Source of the DNA: JAIROC01 sp031553535
GTDB lineage: Bacteria; Bacteroidota; Bacteroidia; Bacteroidales; WCHB1-69
Reading direction: 5' to 3'
Length of the DNA stretch: 64,000 bases
Assembly (NCBI GenBank): GCA_031553535.1
Contig: JAVBLM010000049.1
Coordinates: forward strand, 1 to 64,000
Part shown: piece after piece, positions 36,022-44,655 of the stretch
How positions within the stretch are numbered: position 1 is the first letter of the stretch
Layout: the number at the start of each line of letters is the position of its first letter
Notes under the pieces: model-generated
What the model was told of the DNA's origin: nothing
The model's input: the letters and a program-made list of their open reading frames with translations, nothing else
The model's database searches: none
Made by a program: the position numbers and the translations under genes

Positions 36022-36120
36022 ATCAATGACAAAGATTAACTCCGTTGAGCTCGCAAGCTCGGTTATTTCACTACGTTTCGATATTCTCGTCGCATTTCAC
36101 GGCTCGGTTGGTTGACTATG
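36022..36120. repeat. REP-like palindromic repeat
   Basis: gattaactccgttgagctc, gagctcgcaagctc and tcactacgtttcgat match the copies at 12985-13085, 47090-47140 and 58430-58690. The remaining sequence to 36397 has no gene. Confidence 0.7.
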
Positions 36121-36397
36121 CCGAACACTTTAGGTTTCGGGTCTTGTAATTAAGGTTTTTATTTATTTAATGTTTTAACTTAGTCCTTAATTTTCTTCCA
36201 TTCTTGTTGTGTGTTCTTGTGTTCTGTTTTTTTTCTGTAACTTCTTGTAACTTGCCTAACTTCTGTTCCCCTTTTATAATATATATTGATAGGTAGTGAA
36301 ATCATAGTGAAATGTAACTTTTTTACTCGGACTTTCGTATCAAAAAAAAATGCATTATTTTAATAATTAAGAAGTACTTTTATATTAAAAAAAAATG

Positions 36398-36405
36398 TAC
36401 TTTTG
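36398..36405 (+). promoter_or_regulatory. -7 box (TACTTTTG) of the porP-like/gldJ-like operon
   Basis: TACTTTTG, 20 bases before the ATG at 36426, fits the Bacteroidota consensus. A related TACTTTT lies at 36375-36381. Confidence 0.5.
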
Positions 36406-36425
36406 TGTTTTGAAAAACAAAAAAG

Positions 36426-37475
36426 ATGAATAGAGTACGGTTATTTGCTTTATTGGCAGTGGTTCTGTTAAGCATTTGGATGCTACCTGCGAAGGCACAA
36501 GATGCTCATTTTTCGCAATTTTACGCAAATCCACTATATTTGAATCCTGCATACGCGGGAGCGGCAGTGTGTCCTCGTATAGTGGCAAATTTCCGTCAAC
36601 AATGGCCTGTATTGGATAGTAAATATACCACATACTCTGCCTCTTATGATCAGCATTTTGAGGCTATATCCGGTGGAATAGGGGTGTTGTTTTTAGGAGA
36701 CAGGGCAGGATCAGGTACAATAAATACGAATGCCATTAGTTTAATCTATTCTTTTAAAGCCGATTTAACACGTGATGTGGCTATGCGAATTGCGTTACAA
36801 GCCACATACCAACAAAAATCAGTTGATTTTAGCGGAGCGCTTTTTGGTGATATGATTGATGCTAAATTCGGATTTGTATATCAAACGGCCGAAAAATTGG
36901 AAAGGTATATAAAAGGAGTTGCTGATTTTTCTGCAGGTATAGTCTTTTATTCGGATAAATTTTATGGCGGAGTTGCTGTTAATCATTTTACTCAGCCACG
37001 TGAAAGTTTTTATAATAATACGGGTCAGGAAACTCGTATTCCGATGAAGATATCAGGGAATTTTGGAGCAATGATAGATATCAAACAGCAGCAAAGAAGA
37101 GAAAAGAGTATCGGAGATATGTCCATTTCTCCCAACTTGATATTTCAATATCAAAGTAAATTAACGGGGGGAGAATCTTATTCTTATTTAAATCTTGGAT
37201 TGTATTATACATGGTATCCGATGGTAGTAGGACTTTGGTATAGGCAGGGGCTCTTAAGGGAAGGACAATATACGAATAGACCGGATGCTTTCGTGTTTTT
37301 GGCAGGGATTGAATATGCATTTTTTAAAGTAGGATATTCTTATGACTTTACGATACCAGCTATGAAAATAGGAAAGCCAAGTACAGGTGGTGCTCATGAA
37401 GTATCAGCACAATTTTATTTGCCATGCCCTGTTAAGTCTCGTAGGGTACGACATATTAATTGTCCGAAATTTTAA
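36426..37475 (+). CDS. PorP/SprF-family outer-membrane protein (T9SS-associated)
   Basis: The 349-residue product has a signal peptide (ends about LPAKAQD, residue 25) and the family start DAHFSQFYANPLYLNPAYAG (about 25-44), followed by barrel strands ending in HEVSAQFYLP. PorP/SprF proteins are T9SS components or help display T9SS-exported proteins. It is followed 36 bases later by the GldJ-like lipoprotein gene. The other core T9SS genes (porK, porL, porM, porN) are not here, so this may be an additional PorP paralogue rather than the core one. Confidence 0.88.
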   Translation: MNRVRLFALLAVVLLSIWMLPAKAQDAHFSQFYANPLYLNPAYAGAAVCPRIVANFRQQWPVLDSKYTTYSASYDQHFEAISGGIGVLFLGDRAGSGTINTNAISLIYSFKADLTRDVAMRIALQATYQQKSVDFSGALFGDMIDAKFGFVYQTAEKLERYIKGVADFSAGIVFYSDKFYGGVAVNHFTQPRESFYNNTGQETRIPMKISGNFGAMIDIKQQQRREKSIGDMSISPNLIFQYQSKLTGGESYSYLNLGLYYTWYPMVVGLWYRQGLLREGQYTNRPDAFVFLAGIEYAFFKVGYSYDFTIPAMKIGKPSTGGAHEVSAQFYLPCPVKSRRVRHINCPKF

Positions 37476-37511
37476 TAGTAAAGAAACTTAATAAGCAAAA
37501 TACATATAATT

Positions 37512-39005
37512 ATGGATACGAAAAAATTGTTTAATGTAGTTCTTGGGATAGCAATATGTTCTTTATTGCTGGTCTCATGTAAAAAAGAAATGTCAAATGC
37601 CACAGGATGGGACTATAACAATGCTAAAAATGGTGGGTTTGAACTTCCTCCATTTCAGGGGCAGATAACAGGTCCAGGGTTGGTTTTTATTGAAGGAGGG
37701 CAATTCACTATGGGGCGTACTGAAGAAGATGTTATGAAAGACTGGGATAATTATCCCCGGACAGTAACTGTTTCCTCTTTTTATATGGATGAAACGGAAA
37801 TAACAAATCAGTATTATCTGGATTATTTACATTGGCTGGGGCTTGTTTTCTTTCCGGCGGATTTAGTTTCTGTGTATAATGCAGCTCTTCCGGATACTAC
37901 GGTATGGAGAAATAAACTTTCCTATAATGAGCCTTATGTTGAATATTATTTGAGATATCCTGCTTATAGAGATTATCCCGTAGTAGGTGTTAGTTGGACA
38001 CAGGCAGTAAAATATTGTGCATGGCGTACCGACCGTGTGAATGAGAAAATTTTGATTGACCAGGGTTTGATAAATATGACGAACGAACCTTCATCAGATG
38101 GTTATTTCAATACGGAAGCTTATTTGATTTATCCTGATTATGAACAAAATAGTGATAGAAGATTACAATATATAGCTACTGGAGAAGAACGCAATGCACG
38201 AATGGAAGATGGTATTTTGTTGCCTAAGTACAGACTCCCGACCGAAGCTGAATGGGAATATGCTGCTGTAGGTTTAATAGGAAATACACTTCAGGAACGC
38301 GTTTTAGAACGTAGAACATATCCATGGAATGGACAAGTTACACGGACGGATGATAAAAAATATATGGGAGCGTTTGTTATGAATGTTCGTAGAGGACGTG
38401 GTGATTACATGGGGGTTGCCGGTAATTTGAATGATGCAGGTGCATATACCGTCCCTGCTGTTTATTATTGGCCAAATGATTATGGATTGTATAATATGGG
38501 AGGTAATGTGGCTGAATGGGTAATGGATGTTTATCGTCCGTTAAGTCTTGATGATATGAATGACTTGAACCCATATAGAGGAAATGTATATACAACAGTT
38601 GAGATGTTAGACGATGGAACAGTTGCAGAAAGAGATGAACAGGGGGTAGTTCCAATGGTTCCCGTATCGGATTTTAAGAATGATAGACGTAGGAATTATC
38701 GTTCAGCAGATAATATTAATTATTTAGATGGCGACTGGACATCACAATTAGATCCTGAAAGATGGAAAGATGCTGCTAATCCGGAATCAACTTCTACAAT
38801 GTATGATAAATCGCCTTATCCTGCCGGCACATATTCTATGGTCGCAAATAATGCCCGCGTGTATAAAGGTGGATCTTGGAAAGATATACAATATTGGGCA
38901 AGTCCGGGTAATAGAAGATTTTTAGATCAGGAAGAATCAACAGATTATATTGGGTTCCGTTGTGCTATGATACGTTTAGGGTCTGCCGATGGAAGGAATA
39001 AATAA
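37512..39005 (+). CDS. GldJ-type lipoprotein, sulfatase-modifying-factor fold (T9SS/gliding-associated)
   Basis: The 497-residue product has a lipoprotein signal (LLLVSCKKE, Cys about residue 23) and a formylglycine-generating-enzyme-like fold without copper-site Cys residues: FIEGGQFTMGRTEEDV (about 58-73), FYMDETEITNQYYLDY, YPVVGVSWTQAVKYCAWR, LPTEAEWEYAA, GNVAEWVMDVYRP, and the end RVYKGGSWKDIQYW...IGFRCAM. The GGFE...GP start and the GGSWKD ending fit GldJ better than PorK/GldK. GldJ stabilises the GldK-containing T9SS outer-membrane complex in flavobacteria. It is upstream of murF, with a terminator between. Confidence 0.85.
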   Translation: MDTKKLFNVVLGIAICSLLLVSCKKEMSNATGWDYNNAKNGGFELPPFQGQITGPGLVFIEGGQFTMGRTEEDVMKDWDNYPRTVTVSSFYMDETEITNQYYLDYLHWLGLVFFPADLVSVYNAALPDTTVWRNKLSYNEPYVEYYLRYPAYRDYPVVGVSWTQAVKYCAWRTDRVNEKILIDQGLINMTNEPSSDGYFNTEAYLIYPDYEQNSDRRLQYIATGEERNARMEDGILLPKYRLPTEAEWEYAAVGLIGNTLQERVLERRTYPWNGQVTRTDDKKYMGAFVMNVRRGRGDYMGVAGNLNDAGAYTVPAVYYWPNDYGLYNMGGNVAEWVMDVYRPLSLDDMNDLNPYRGNVYTTVEMLDDGTVAERDEQGVVPMVPVSDFKNDRRRNYRSADNINYLDGDWTSQLDPERWKDAANPESTSTMYDKSPYPAGTYSMVANNARVYKGGSWKDIQYWASPGNRRFLDQEESTDYIGFRCAMIRLGSADGRNK

Positions 39006-39027
39006 TAATTGAACAATTTATATATTT

Positions 39028-39053
39028 ACCCCCATTGGAAGATGGGGGTTTTT
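39028..39053 (+). terminator. Terminator after the gldJ-like gene
   Basis: Stem acccccat/atgggggt with a 6-base loop and a following T-run, 20 bases after the stop and 12 bases before murF. It separates the T9SS genes from the wall genes, though read-through is likely because murF has no obvious promoter of its own. Confidence 0.8.
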
Positions 39054-39065
39054 ACTTTAATATAA

Positions 39066-40352
39066 ATGAGAATGACTTCCATTAATGAACTATATGATCT
39101 TTTTCTACAATCAACAGGGATAAGTACTGATACCCGAACCATTGTTCCCGGGAATATATTTTTTTGTTTGAAAGGTGAGAATTTTAATGGGAATACCTTT
39201 GCTATTAACGCACTGGAAAGAGGAGCTTCTTATGCCATCATTGATGAACTAGAATTTAAAGTGAATGAACAGTGTATATTGGTTAATGACACATTATTAG
39301 CTTTACAAAAGTTGGCACGATTTCATCGTAATAGGTTGGATATTCCTGTTATAGGAATAACCGGAACCAATGGAAAAACAACAACAAAGGAGTTGATTAA
39401 TGCTGTATTGTCTTCAAAATATAAAGTCTATGCAACACAAGGGAATCTAAATAATCACATAGGGGTTCCTTTAACGTTATTAGAGATTGATAATAAAAAT
39501 GCTCAAATTGCAATTGTCGAAATGGGAGCAAATCATGTCGGAGAAATAAAGGAGCTTTGTGATATTGCACAACCTAATTATGGAATCATTACTAATATAG
39601 GGAAAGCTCACTTGGAAGGGTTTGGCTCTATTGAGGGAATCATTCAAACTAAGCTAGCATTATATCAGTTTATTGAATCAGTCAGTGGATTGCTTTTTGT
39701 TAATTCGGAAGATAAGTTTTTGATGAATTCTTCTACAAATATAAAACGGATTACTTATGGGGAATCAGGGGACTATAAAGGAATTTGTCTACATGATGAC
39801 TTGTTTCTGAAATTAAATCTGCCAGACTATGGTATTGATATGCAAACGCAGTTGATAGGTGATTACAACTTTTATAATGCGATGACAGCAATAGCGGTCG
39901 GGTTGTATTTTTCTGTCCCGATAGAAAATATAAAATCTGTATTGGAAACATATACTCCAAATAATAACAGATCGCAGCTTCTTAAGAAAGGGAATAAAAC
40001 AATAATAATAGATGCCTATAATGCAAATCCATCCAGTATGAGATCTGCAATTTGTAATTTATCAAAAATACAACTTCCTACTAAAACCTTGTTGTTGGGA
40101 GATATGTTCGAGTTGGGAGATAGCAGTGTAATGGAACATCAACAAATTGTTGATTTAATCCGTGAACTGCCATTTGATTATGTTTATTTGTTTGGAAATG
40201 AATTTGCAAAAACAAATGCAGATGCTTCCTGGCTTTATAATGATTATGATAGGTTGAAAAATTTATTAAAGAAAGAGCTTCCAGATAATGCAACTGTATT
40301 AATTAAAGGTTCCAGATCCATGAGGATGGAGCGGTTTTTGGATGTTATTTAA
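39066..40352 (+). CDS. murF: UDP-MurNAc-tripeptide:D-Ala-D-Ala ligase
   Basis: The 428-residue product has an N-terminal substrate domain with STDTRTIVPGNIFFCLKGENF (about residues 16-37), the ATP site GITGTNGKTTTKEL (about 98-111), EMGANHVGEIKEL (about 155-167), and a C-terminal domain with DAYNANPSSMRSA and LLGDMFELG. An ATG seven residues... an alternative start at the second Met (39072) is equally possible. MurF adds D-Ala-D-Ala to the peptidoglycan precursor in the cytoplasm. It is the first of four tightly packed genes (murF, anmK, murB, kinase; gaps 3-10 bases). Confidence 0.94.
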   Translation: MRMTSINELYDLFLQSTGISTDTRTIVPGNIFFCLKGENFNGNTFAINALERGASYAIIDELEFKVNEQCILVNDTLLALQKLARFHRNRLDIPVIGITGTNGKTTTKELINAVLSSKYKVYATQGNLNNHIGVPLTLLEIDNKNAQIAIVEMGANHVGEIKELCDIAQPNYGIITNIGKAHLEGFGSIEGIIQTKLALYQFIESVSGLLFVNSEDKFLMNSSTNIKRITYGESGDYKGICLHDDLFLKLNLPDYGIDMQTQLIGDYNFYNAMTAIAVGLYFSVPIENIKSVLETYTPNNNRSQLLKKGNKTIIIDAYNANPSSMRSAICNLSKIQLPTKTLLLGDMFELGDSSVMEHQQIVDLIRELPFDYVYLFGNEFAKTNADASWLYNDYDRLKNLLKKELPDNATVLIKGSRSMRMERFLDVI

Positions 40353-40355
40353 TAT

Positions 40356-41432
40356 ATGCTCGGAGAGAATAATGCTATACATATAATTGGTTTGATGTCC
40401 GGCACGTCTTTGGATGGATTGGATGTGGCATGTTGTGAATTTGCATTCTTGGATAGTAAATGGCATTACCATATATTAGCAGCTACCACATATCCCTATT
40501 CAGCGCAATGGGAGAAGACACTCCAAACATTACCGGAACAGGATGCGTTAACATATGCCAGGACACATGTTGAATATGGGCATTTGATGGGATCTTTTGT
40601 GAAAAGATTTATAAAAGATTATAAGGTAAAAGCAGATTATATTTCTTCTCATGGACACACCATTTTTCATCAGCCTCATATAGGATTGACTTCTCAGATC
40701 GGAGATGGAGCCGCATTGGCAGCTGTATCAGGATTGAGTGTTATTTGTGATTTCAGGTCTATGGATCTTGCATTGAAAGGGCAGGGAGCTCCATTGGTTC
40801 CTATCGGAGATCAGCTATTGTTTCCCGATTATCAATATTGTTTGAACATAGGAGGAATTGCCAATATCTCATTCAATGAAAATAATATTCGGAAGGCATA
40901 TGATATTGTTCCTGCGAATATGGCATTAAATTATTTTGCAGAACAGGAAGGGATGCATTTTGATAAAGACGGACTGTTGGCCGGAAGCGGAAAGGTTCAA
41001 TCGGATTTATTTGAAGAATTAAATACTCTATCATTTTATACTGATTATAAATCGAAGTCTTTAGGAAGAGAATGGTTTGAATCTGTGTTTTTGCCTGTGA
41101 TAGATAAGTATAACTATTTCAATATAGATGTTCTCTCAACCATAGTAGAACATATTGGATATCAAATTGGGCGGGCGATATATGGAAAACCGAATGGGAA
41201 AATGTTGCTAACAGGTGGCGGCGCAAAGAACACGTTTTTAATAGAAAGAATATCATCTTATCTGCCCCATATTCAGATTGTTGTTCCGGATGATTTGATC
41301 GTGGATTATAAGGAAGCTTTGGTGTTTGCTTTTTTAGGTTGTTTGCGTATTAATAATCAGATTAATTGTTTACAAACAGTAACAGGAGCTACATGCGATC
41401 ATGTCGCAGGAGCTGTTTATTATAGATCATAA
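40356..41432 (+). CDS. anmK: Anhydro-N-acetylmuramic acid kinase
   Basis: The 358-residue product has the family start IIGLMSGTSLDGLDVACCEF (about residues 10-28, phosphate-binding), then SSHGHTIFHQP (about 102-112), DFRSMDLALKGQGAPLVP (about 133-150), NIGGIANIS and LLTGGGAKN. AnmK phosphorylates and opens 1,6-anhydro-MurNAc to MurNAc-6-phosphate during wall recycling. It fits its place between murF and murB, 3 bases after murF. Confidence 0.94.
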   Translation: MLGENNAIHIIGLMSGTSLDGLDVACCEFAFLDSKWHYHILAATTYPYSAQWEKTLQTLPEQDALTYARTHVEYGHLMGSFVKRFIKDYKVKADYISSHGHTIFHQPHIGLTSQIGDGAALAAVSGLSVICDFRSMDLALKGQGAPLVPIGDQLLFPDYQYCLNIGGIANISFNENNIRKAYDIVPANMALNYFAEQEGMHFDKDGLLAGSGKVQSDLFEELNTLSFYTDYKSKSLGREWFESVFLPVIDKYNYFNIDVLSTIVEHIGYQIGRAIYGKPNGKMLLTGGGAKNTFLIERISSYLPHIQIVVPDDLIVDYKEALVFAFLGCLRINNQINCLQTVTGATCDHVAGAVYYRS

Positions 41433-41437
41433 AAACT

Positions 41438-42439
41438 ATGAGAGGTAAGGTATCATTAAAGTCTATCAATACTTTTGGAATAAATGCTTATGCAAGGAAA
41501 ATAATCAAAATACGCAGCGAGTATGATCTCGTAAAGTTTTTATCCTTGTCAAAGGGGAAAGAGATGTTTTATGTTTTGGGAGAAGGAAGTAATGTTTTGT
41601 TTACCCGGGATTATGATGGAGTTATTTTGAAGATGGAGACAAAAGGGATTGAAATCGTCTCAAAGATAGGAGAGCAAGTAACAATAAGAGCAAAGGCAGG
41701 GGAAGATTGGGATGGATTTGTGCGTTACTGTCTTAAACATAATTATTGCGGATTGGAGAATTTGGCATTGATTCCCGGCAGGGTAGGCAGTTGTCCTATT
41801 CAAAATATAGGAGCATATGGGAAAGAAGTTAAAGATTATATTACAAAAGTATATGCAATTGATGTTTCGGATATGTCCTTACATGTGTTTGAGAATAACG
41901 ATTGTAAATTCGGATATCGCACAAGTATTTTTAAACAGGGGAAAAGGGGGCAATATATAATTACCGATGTTGAATTCCGGCTTATAAAAGGTGGCATTCC
42001 TGATGTAACTTACAGTGACATCAAAAATGAATTGTCTGATGTTGTGAATATAAAAGCACAGGATGTGTATAATGTGGTTTCACGTATTAGATCAACAAAA
42101 CTGCCTGATTGTAAAGTTTTGGGGAATGCAGGGAGTTTTTTCAAGAATCCGGTAGTGAGTATTTCTCATTTTGAAAGACTAAAGAAGAGATATGCTGATT
42201 TGAAATCATACCCCGTTTCAGATAAGGAATGCAAGATGTCGGCGGCGCAGCTAATTCAAATAGCCGGATGGAAAGGGAAAAGAATAGGGGATGCCGGCGT
42301 TCATGTCAATCAGCCTTTAGTTTTGGTTAATTATGGGAATGCCTCAGGAAAAGATATTTTGAACTTGGCAAAGCAGATCCAAAATAGTGTTTTTGATTTA
42401 TTCAAGATAGAATTGGAAATAGAAGTTAATATTATATAA
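41438..42439 (+). CDS. murB: UDP-N-acetylenolpyruvoylglucosamine reductase
   Basis: The 333-residue product is a type I MurB with FAD-binding features: VLGEGSNVLFTRDYDG (about residues 47-62), LENLALIPGRVGSCPIQNIGAYG (about 101-123), FGYRTSIFK, and the catalytic segment GNAGSFFKNP with its Ser (about 229-238). The C-terminal part includes KMSAAQLIQIAGWKGKRIG. It reduces the enolpyruvyl group to make UDP-MurNAc. It lies 5 bases after anmK in one operon. Confidence 0.95.
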   Translation: MRGKVSLKSINTFGINAYARKIIKIRSEYDLVKFLSLSKGKEMFYVLGEGSNVLFTRDYDGVILKMETKGIEIVSKIGEQVTIRAKAGEDWDGFVRYCLKHNYCGLENLALIPGRVGSCPIQNIGAYGKEVKDYITKVYAIDVSDMSLHVFENNDCKFGYRTSIFKQGKRGQYIITDVEFRLIKGGIPDVTYSDIKNELSDVVNIKAQDVYNVVSRIRSTKLPDCKVLGNAGSFFKNPVVSISHFERLKKRYADLKSYPVSDKECKMSAAQLIQIAGWKGKRIGDAGVHVNQPLVLVNYGNASGKDILNLAKQIQNSVFDLFKIELEIEVNII

Positions 42440-42449
42440 GAATAATGAT

Positions 42450-44105
42450 ATGGAAATAGTTTGTGTTAATAAAGGGAATTTTAAAAAGCAATATCCTCAC
42501 GGTACCAGATTATCGGAGATTGCAAAGGATTTAGATATACAATTGGCATATCCTATTGTAGGAGCGAAGGTTAATAACAGAATTAAATCGCTGAATTATA
42601 GAGTTTATGCGAATAAAGTCATTGATTTTTTTGATGCCAGTAATGTGTCCGGAGATGCAATGTATAATCGTTCGTTAAACTTTTTGTTATACAAGGCAGT
42701 TAAAGACCTTTATCCTAATGAAGATATTGTTATAAAACATTCCATATCAGGAGGAAGATATTGTGAGTTTGAGAATCCTGATTTTCAGGTTGACGATCTT
42801 GTTGTTGCCGGTCTGGAGGAACGAATGAGGAAATTGGTAGAATTGGATCTTCCTTTTGTCCGTAAAACCATGTTGACACAGGAAGCAATAGACTTGTATA
42901 ACTCACAGAGAATGCACGATAAAGAACAATTACTAAAACAGCGGAATGTGTTTTATACTTCTGTATATTCTATAGAAGGCACAATTAATTATTTTTTTGG
43001 TTGCTTAGTGCCTTCAACAGGGTATTTGAAATATTTCGGTTTGGCTAGATATGAAACGGGAATATTATTAAGAACTCCGTCAAGGCATGTTCCTGACAGG
43101 ATGTCTCCGGTACGTAAATCTCCAAAGTTATTTAGTGTATTTAAAGAACATAAGGAGTGGAGTCAAATTATGGAAGTTCCTTATGTAGGGGATTTGGATG
43201 ATGTGGTAAAATCAGGAGGAGGCAAGAATTTGGTTTTGGTTTCGGAAGCTCTTCAGGAAAAGAAGATTGTTAAGATTGCAGATGAAGTTGCTGCCCGGGG
43301 AAATGTGAAGATGGTTCTTATTAGCGGACCCTCTTCATCGGGAAAAACAACGACATGCCGCCGCGTAGCTGTTCAACTTGAAGTTTTGGGTTATCATGCC
43401 GTGCAAATATCGGCGGATAATTATTTTGTAGAAAGGGATCTGACTCCTAAAGATGAGAATGGGAATTTTGACTTTGAACATATCGAAGCACTTGATCTGG
43501 AACTACTGAATCAACAATTAACAGATTTACTTGCAGGAAAAGAAATAAAAACACCTACATTTGATTTTCAGCAAGGGAAGAAAATATGGACGGGCTCTAC
43601 GCTGAAACTAAAAAAGAATTCGATTATTCTCATGGAAGGAATTCATTGTTTAAATCCGACCTTAACCAAGAGTATAGACAGTTCCCTTACGTATAAAATA
43701 TTTGTTTCGGCATTAACTTCATTAGCTATGGATAAGCATAACCCTATTCATTCTAATGATAATCGATTAATACGTCGGATTGTACGGGATAATAACTTTA
43801 GGGGTTATTCGGCAACGGAATCTTTACGTCGATGGGCGAGTGTGCGGAAAGGAGAGGAAAAATGGATTTTTCCATACCAGGAGAATGCAGATATTATGTT
43901 TAATTCTGCGATGCTTTGTGAATTAAGTTTGTTTAAAAAACATGCTGTTCCTTTGCTTGAACAAGTGCCCGAAAATATAGATGAACGAACGGAGGCAATG
44001 CGTTTGATAAAACTGTTTAGCTATTTTATGGAAATATCTGAAAAAGATGTACCTCATTTTTCCATATTGCGTGAATTTTTTGGCGGCAGTGTTTTTGAAT
44101 ATTAA
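42450..44105 (+). CDS. Nucleoside (uridine-type) kinase with N-terminal TGS/threonyl-tRNA-synthetase-like domains
   Basis: The 551-residue product has a TGS-like domain (about residues 1-65), a segment like the editing/second additional domain of threonyl-tRNA synthetase (about 70-230, HSISGGRYCEF), and a P-loop kinase domain (about 270-500: ISGPSSSGKTTTCRRVAVQL, ADNYFVERDLTPKDENGNFD, ILMEGIHCLNP). This fusion is known as a nucleoside kinase in Bacteroidota and Firmicutes and is thought to phosphorylate uridine or a related compound. Typical residues are intact. It ends the murF operon. Confidence 0.88.
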   Translation: MEIVCVNKGNFKKQYPHGTRLSEIAKDLDIQLAYPIVGAKVNNRIKSLNYRVYANKVIDFFDASNVSGDAMYNRSLNFLLYKAVKDLYPNEDIVIKHSISGGRYCEFENPDFQVDDLVVAGLEERMRKLVELDLPFVRKTMLTQEAIDLYNSQRMHDKEQLLKQRNVFYTSVYSIEGTINYFFGCLVPSTGYLKYFGLARYETGILLRTPSRHVPDRMSPVRKSPKLFSVFKEHKEWSQIMEVPYVGDLDDVVKSGGGKNLVLVSEALQEKKIVKIADEVAARGNVKMVLISGPSSSGKTTTCRRVAVQLEVLGYHAVQISADNYFVERDLTPKDENGNFDFEHIEALDLELLNQQLTDLLAGKEIKTPTFDFQQGKKIWTGSTLKLKKNSIILMEGIHCLNPTLTKSIDSSLTYKIFVSALTSLAMDKHNPIHSNDNRLIRRIVRDNNFRGYSATESLRRWASVRKGEEKWIFPYQENADIMFNSAMLCELSLFKKHAVPLLEQVPENIDERTEAMRLIKLFSYFMEISEKDVPHFSILREFFGGSVFEY

Positions 44106-44258
44106 TAGAAGTTACGCAAAGCAGAAAATAGTGATAAATGATTAATCATGAAAACCAACACCGTCATCGCGAGAAGGAACGGCGAAGCGATCCGCAAGAA
44201 AACAATAAGCGACAATAGGAATATCATTATTTCGACCATATCAAAATAGTAGGGTACT

Positions 44259-44384
44259 TTCGGGTCTTCCCGAAATCTCCAAATGAAAGTTTAAAACGTT
44301 TTCGGGTCTTCCCGAAATGTCCAAATGAAAGTTTAAACTGTTTTCGGGTTTTCCCGAAATGTCCAAATGAAAGGATAAACTGTT
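44259..44384 (-). repeat. Three 42-bp hairpin units, inverted relative to 9525-9860
   Basis: Three units of exactly 42 bases each open with tttcgggtcttcccgaaat, followed by tccaaatgaaagtttaaac. Read on the minus strand they match the units at 9567-9860 (ttttggagatttcggg-type order). A fourth, decayed unit follows (tttttaggaactgccgg). No copy of the leader is found on either side, so this is an array without the full element. Confidence 0.88.
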
Positions 44385-44614
44385 TTTAGGAACTGCCGGA
44401 TGGATAAAAATCTTCAAAAAGGTTTTTCCTTGTAAGTAATGATATTTTTAGCAGGTCGTTTACCTATGGAGAATTAGTGTTTTTCAAATCAAACGACATG
44501 TGTATTTTGAATATTAATTTTTTATAAAAACGCAAAAAGGATAGATGAAATACATATATAAAACCACGATGCTGGTCATGGTTAATATTCGATAATAGAT
44601 AATGTTTTTTTTTG

Positions 44615-44622
44615 TACATTTG
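44615..44622 (+). promoter_or_regulatory. -7 box (TACATTTG) of the aryl-polyene-type operon
   Basis: TACATTTG fits TAnnTTTG and lies 34 bases before the GTG start at 44656. Confidence 0.5.
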
Positions 44623-44655
44623 CAGTTCAACTAGAAATAAGCAAAATTTATCATT

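Larger units (their letters stand above)
44106..44655. other. Intergenic region with an inverted 42-bp array and the polyene operon promoter
   Basis: About 550 bases without a gene. It begins with REP-like sequence (cgtcatcgcgagaaggaac, 44162-44180), then the 42-bp array at 44259-44384, then about 230 unique bases with a -7 box at 44615. Confidence 0.65.

Noticed and set aside
37512..39005. PorK as the name for the lipoprotein
   Set aside because: The lipobox-proximal GGFE start and GGSWKD...RFLDQEES...IGFRCAM ending fit GldJ better, and porL/M/N do not follow.
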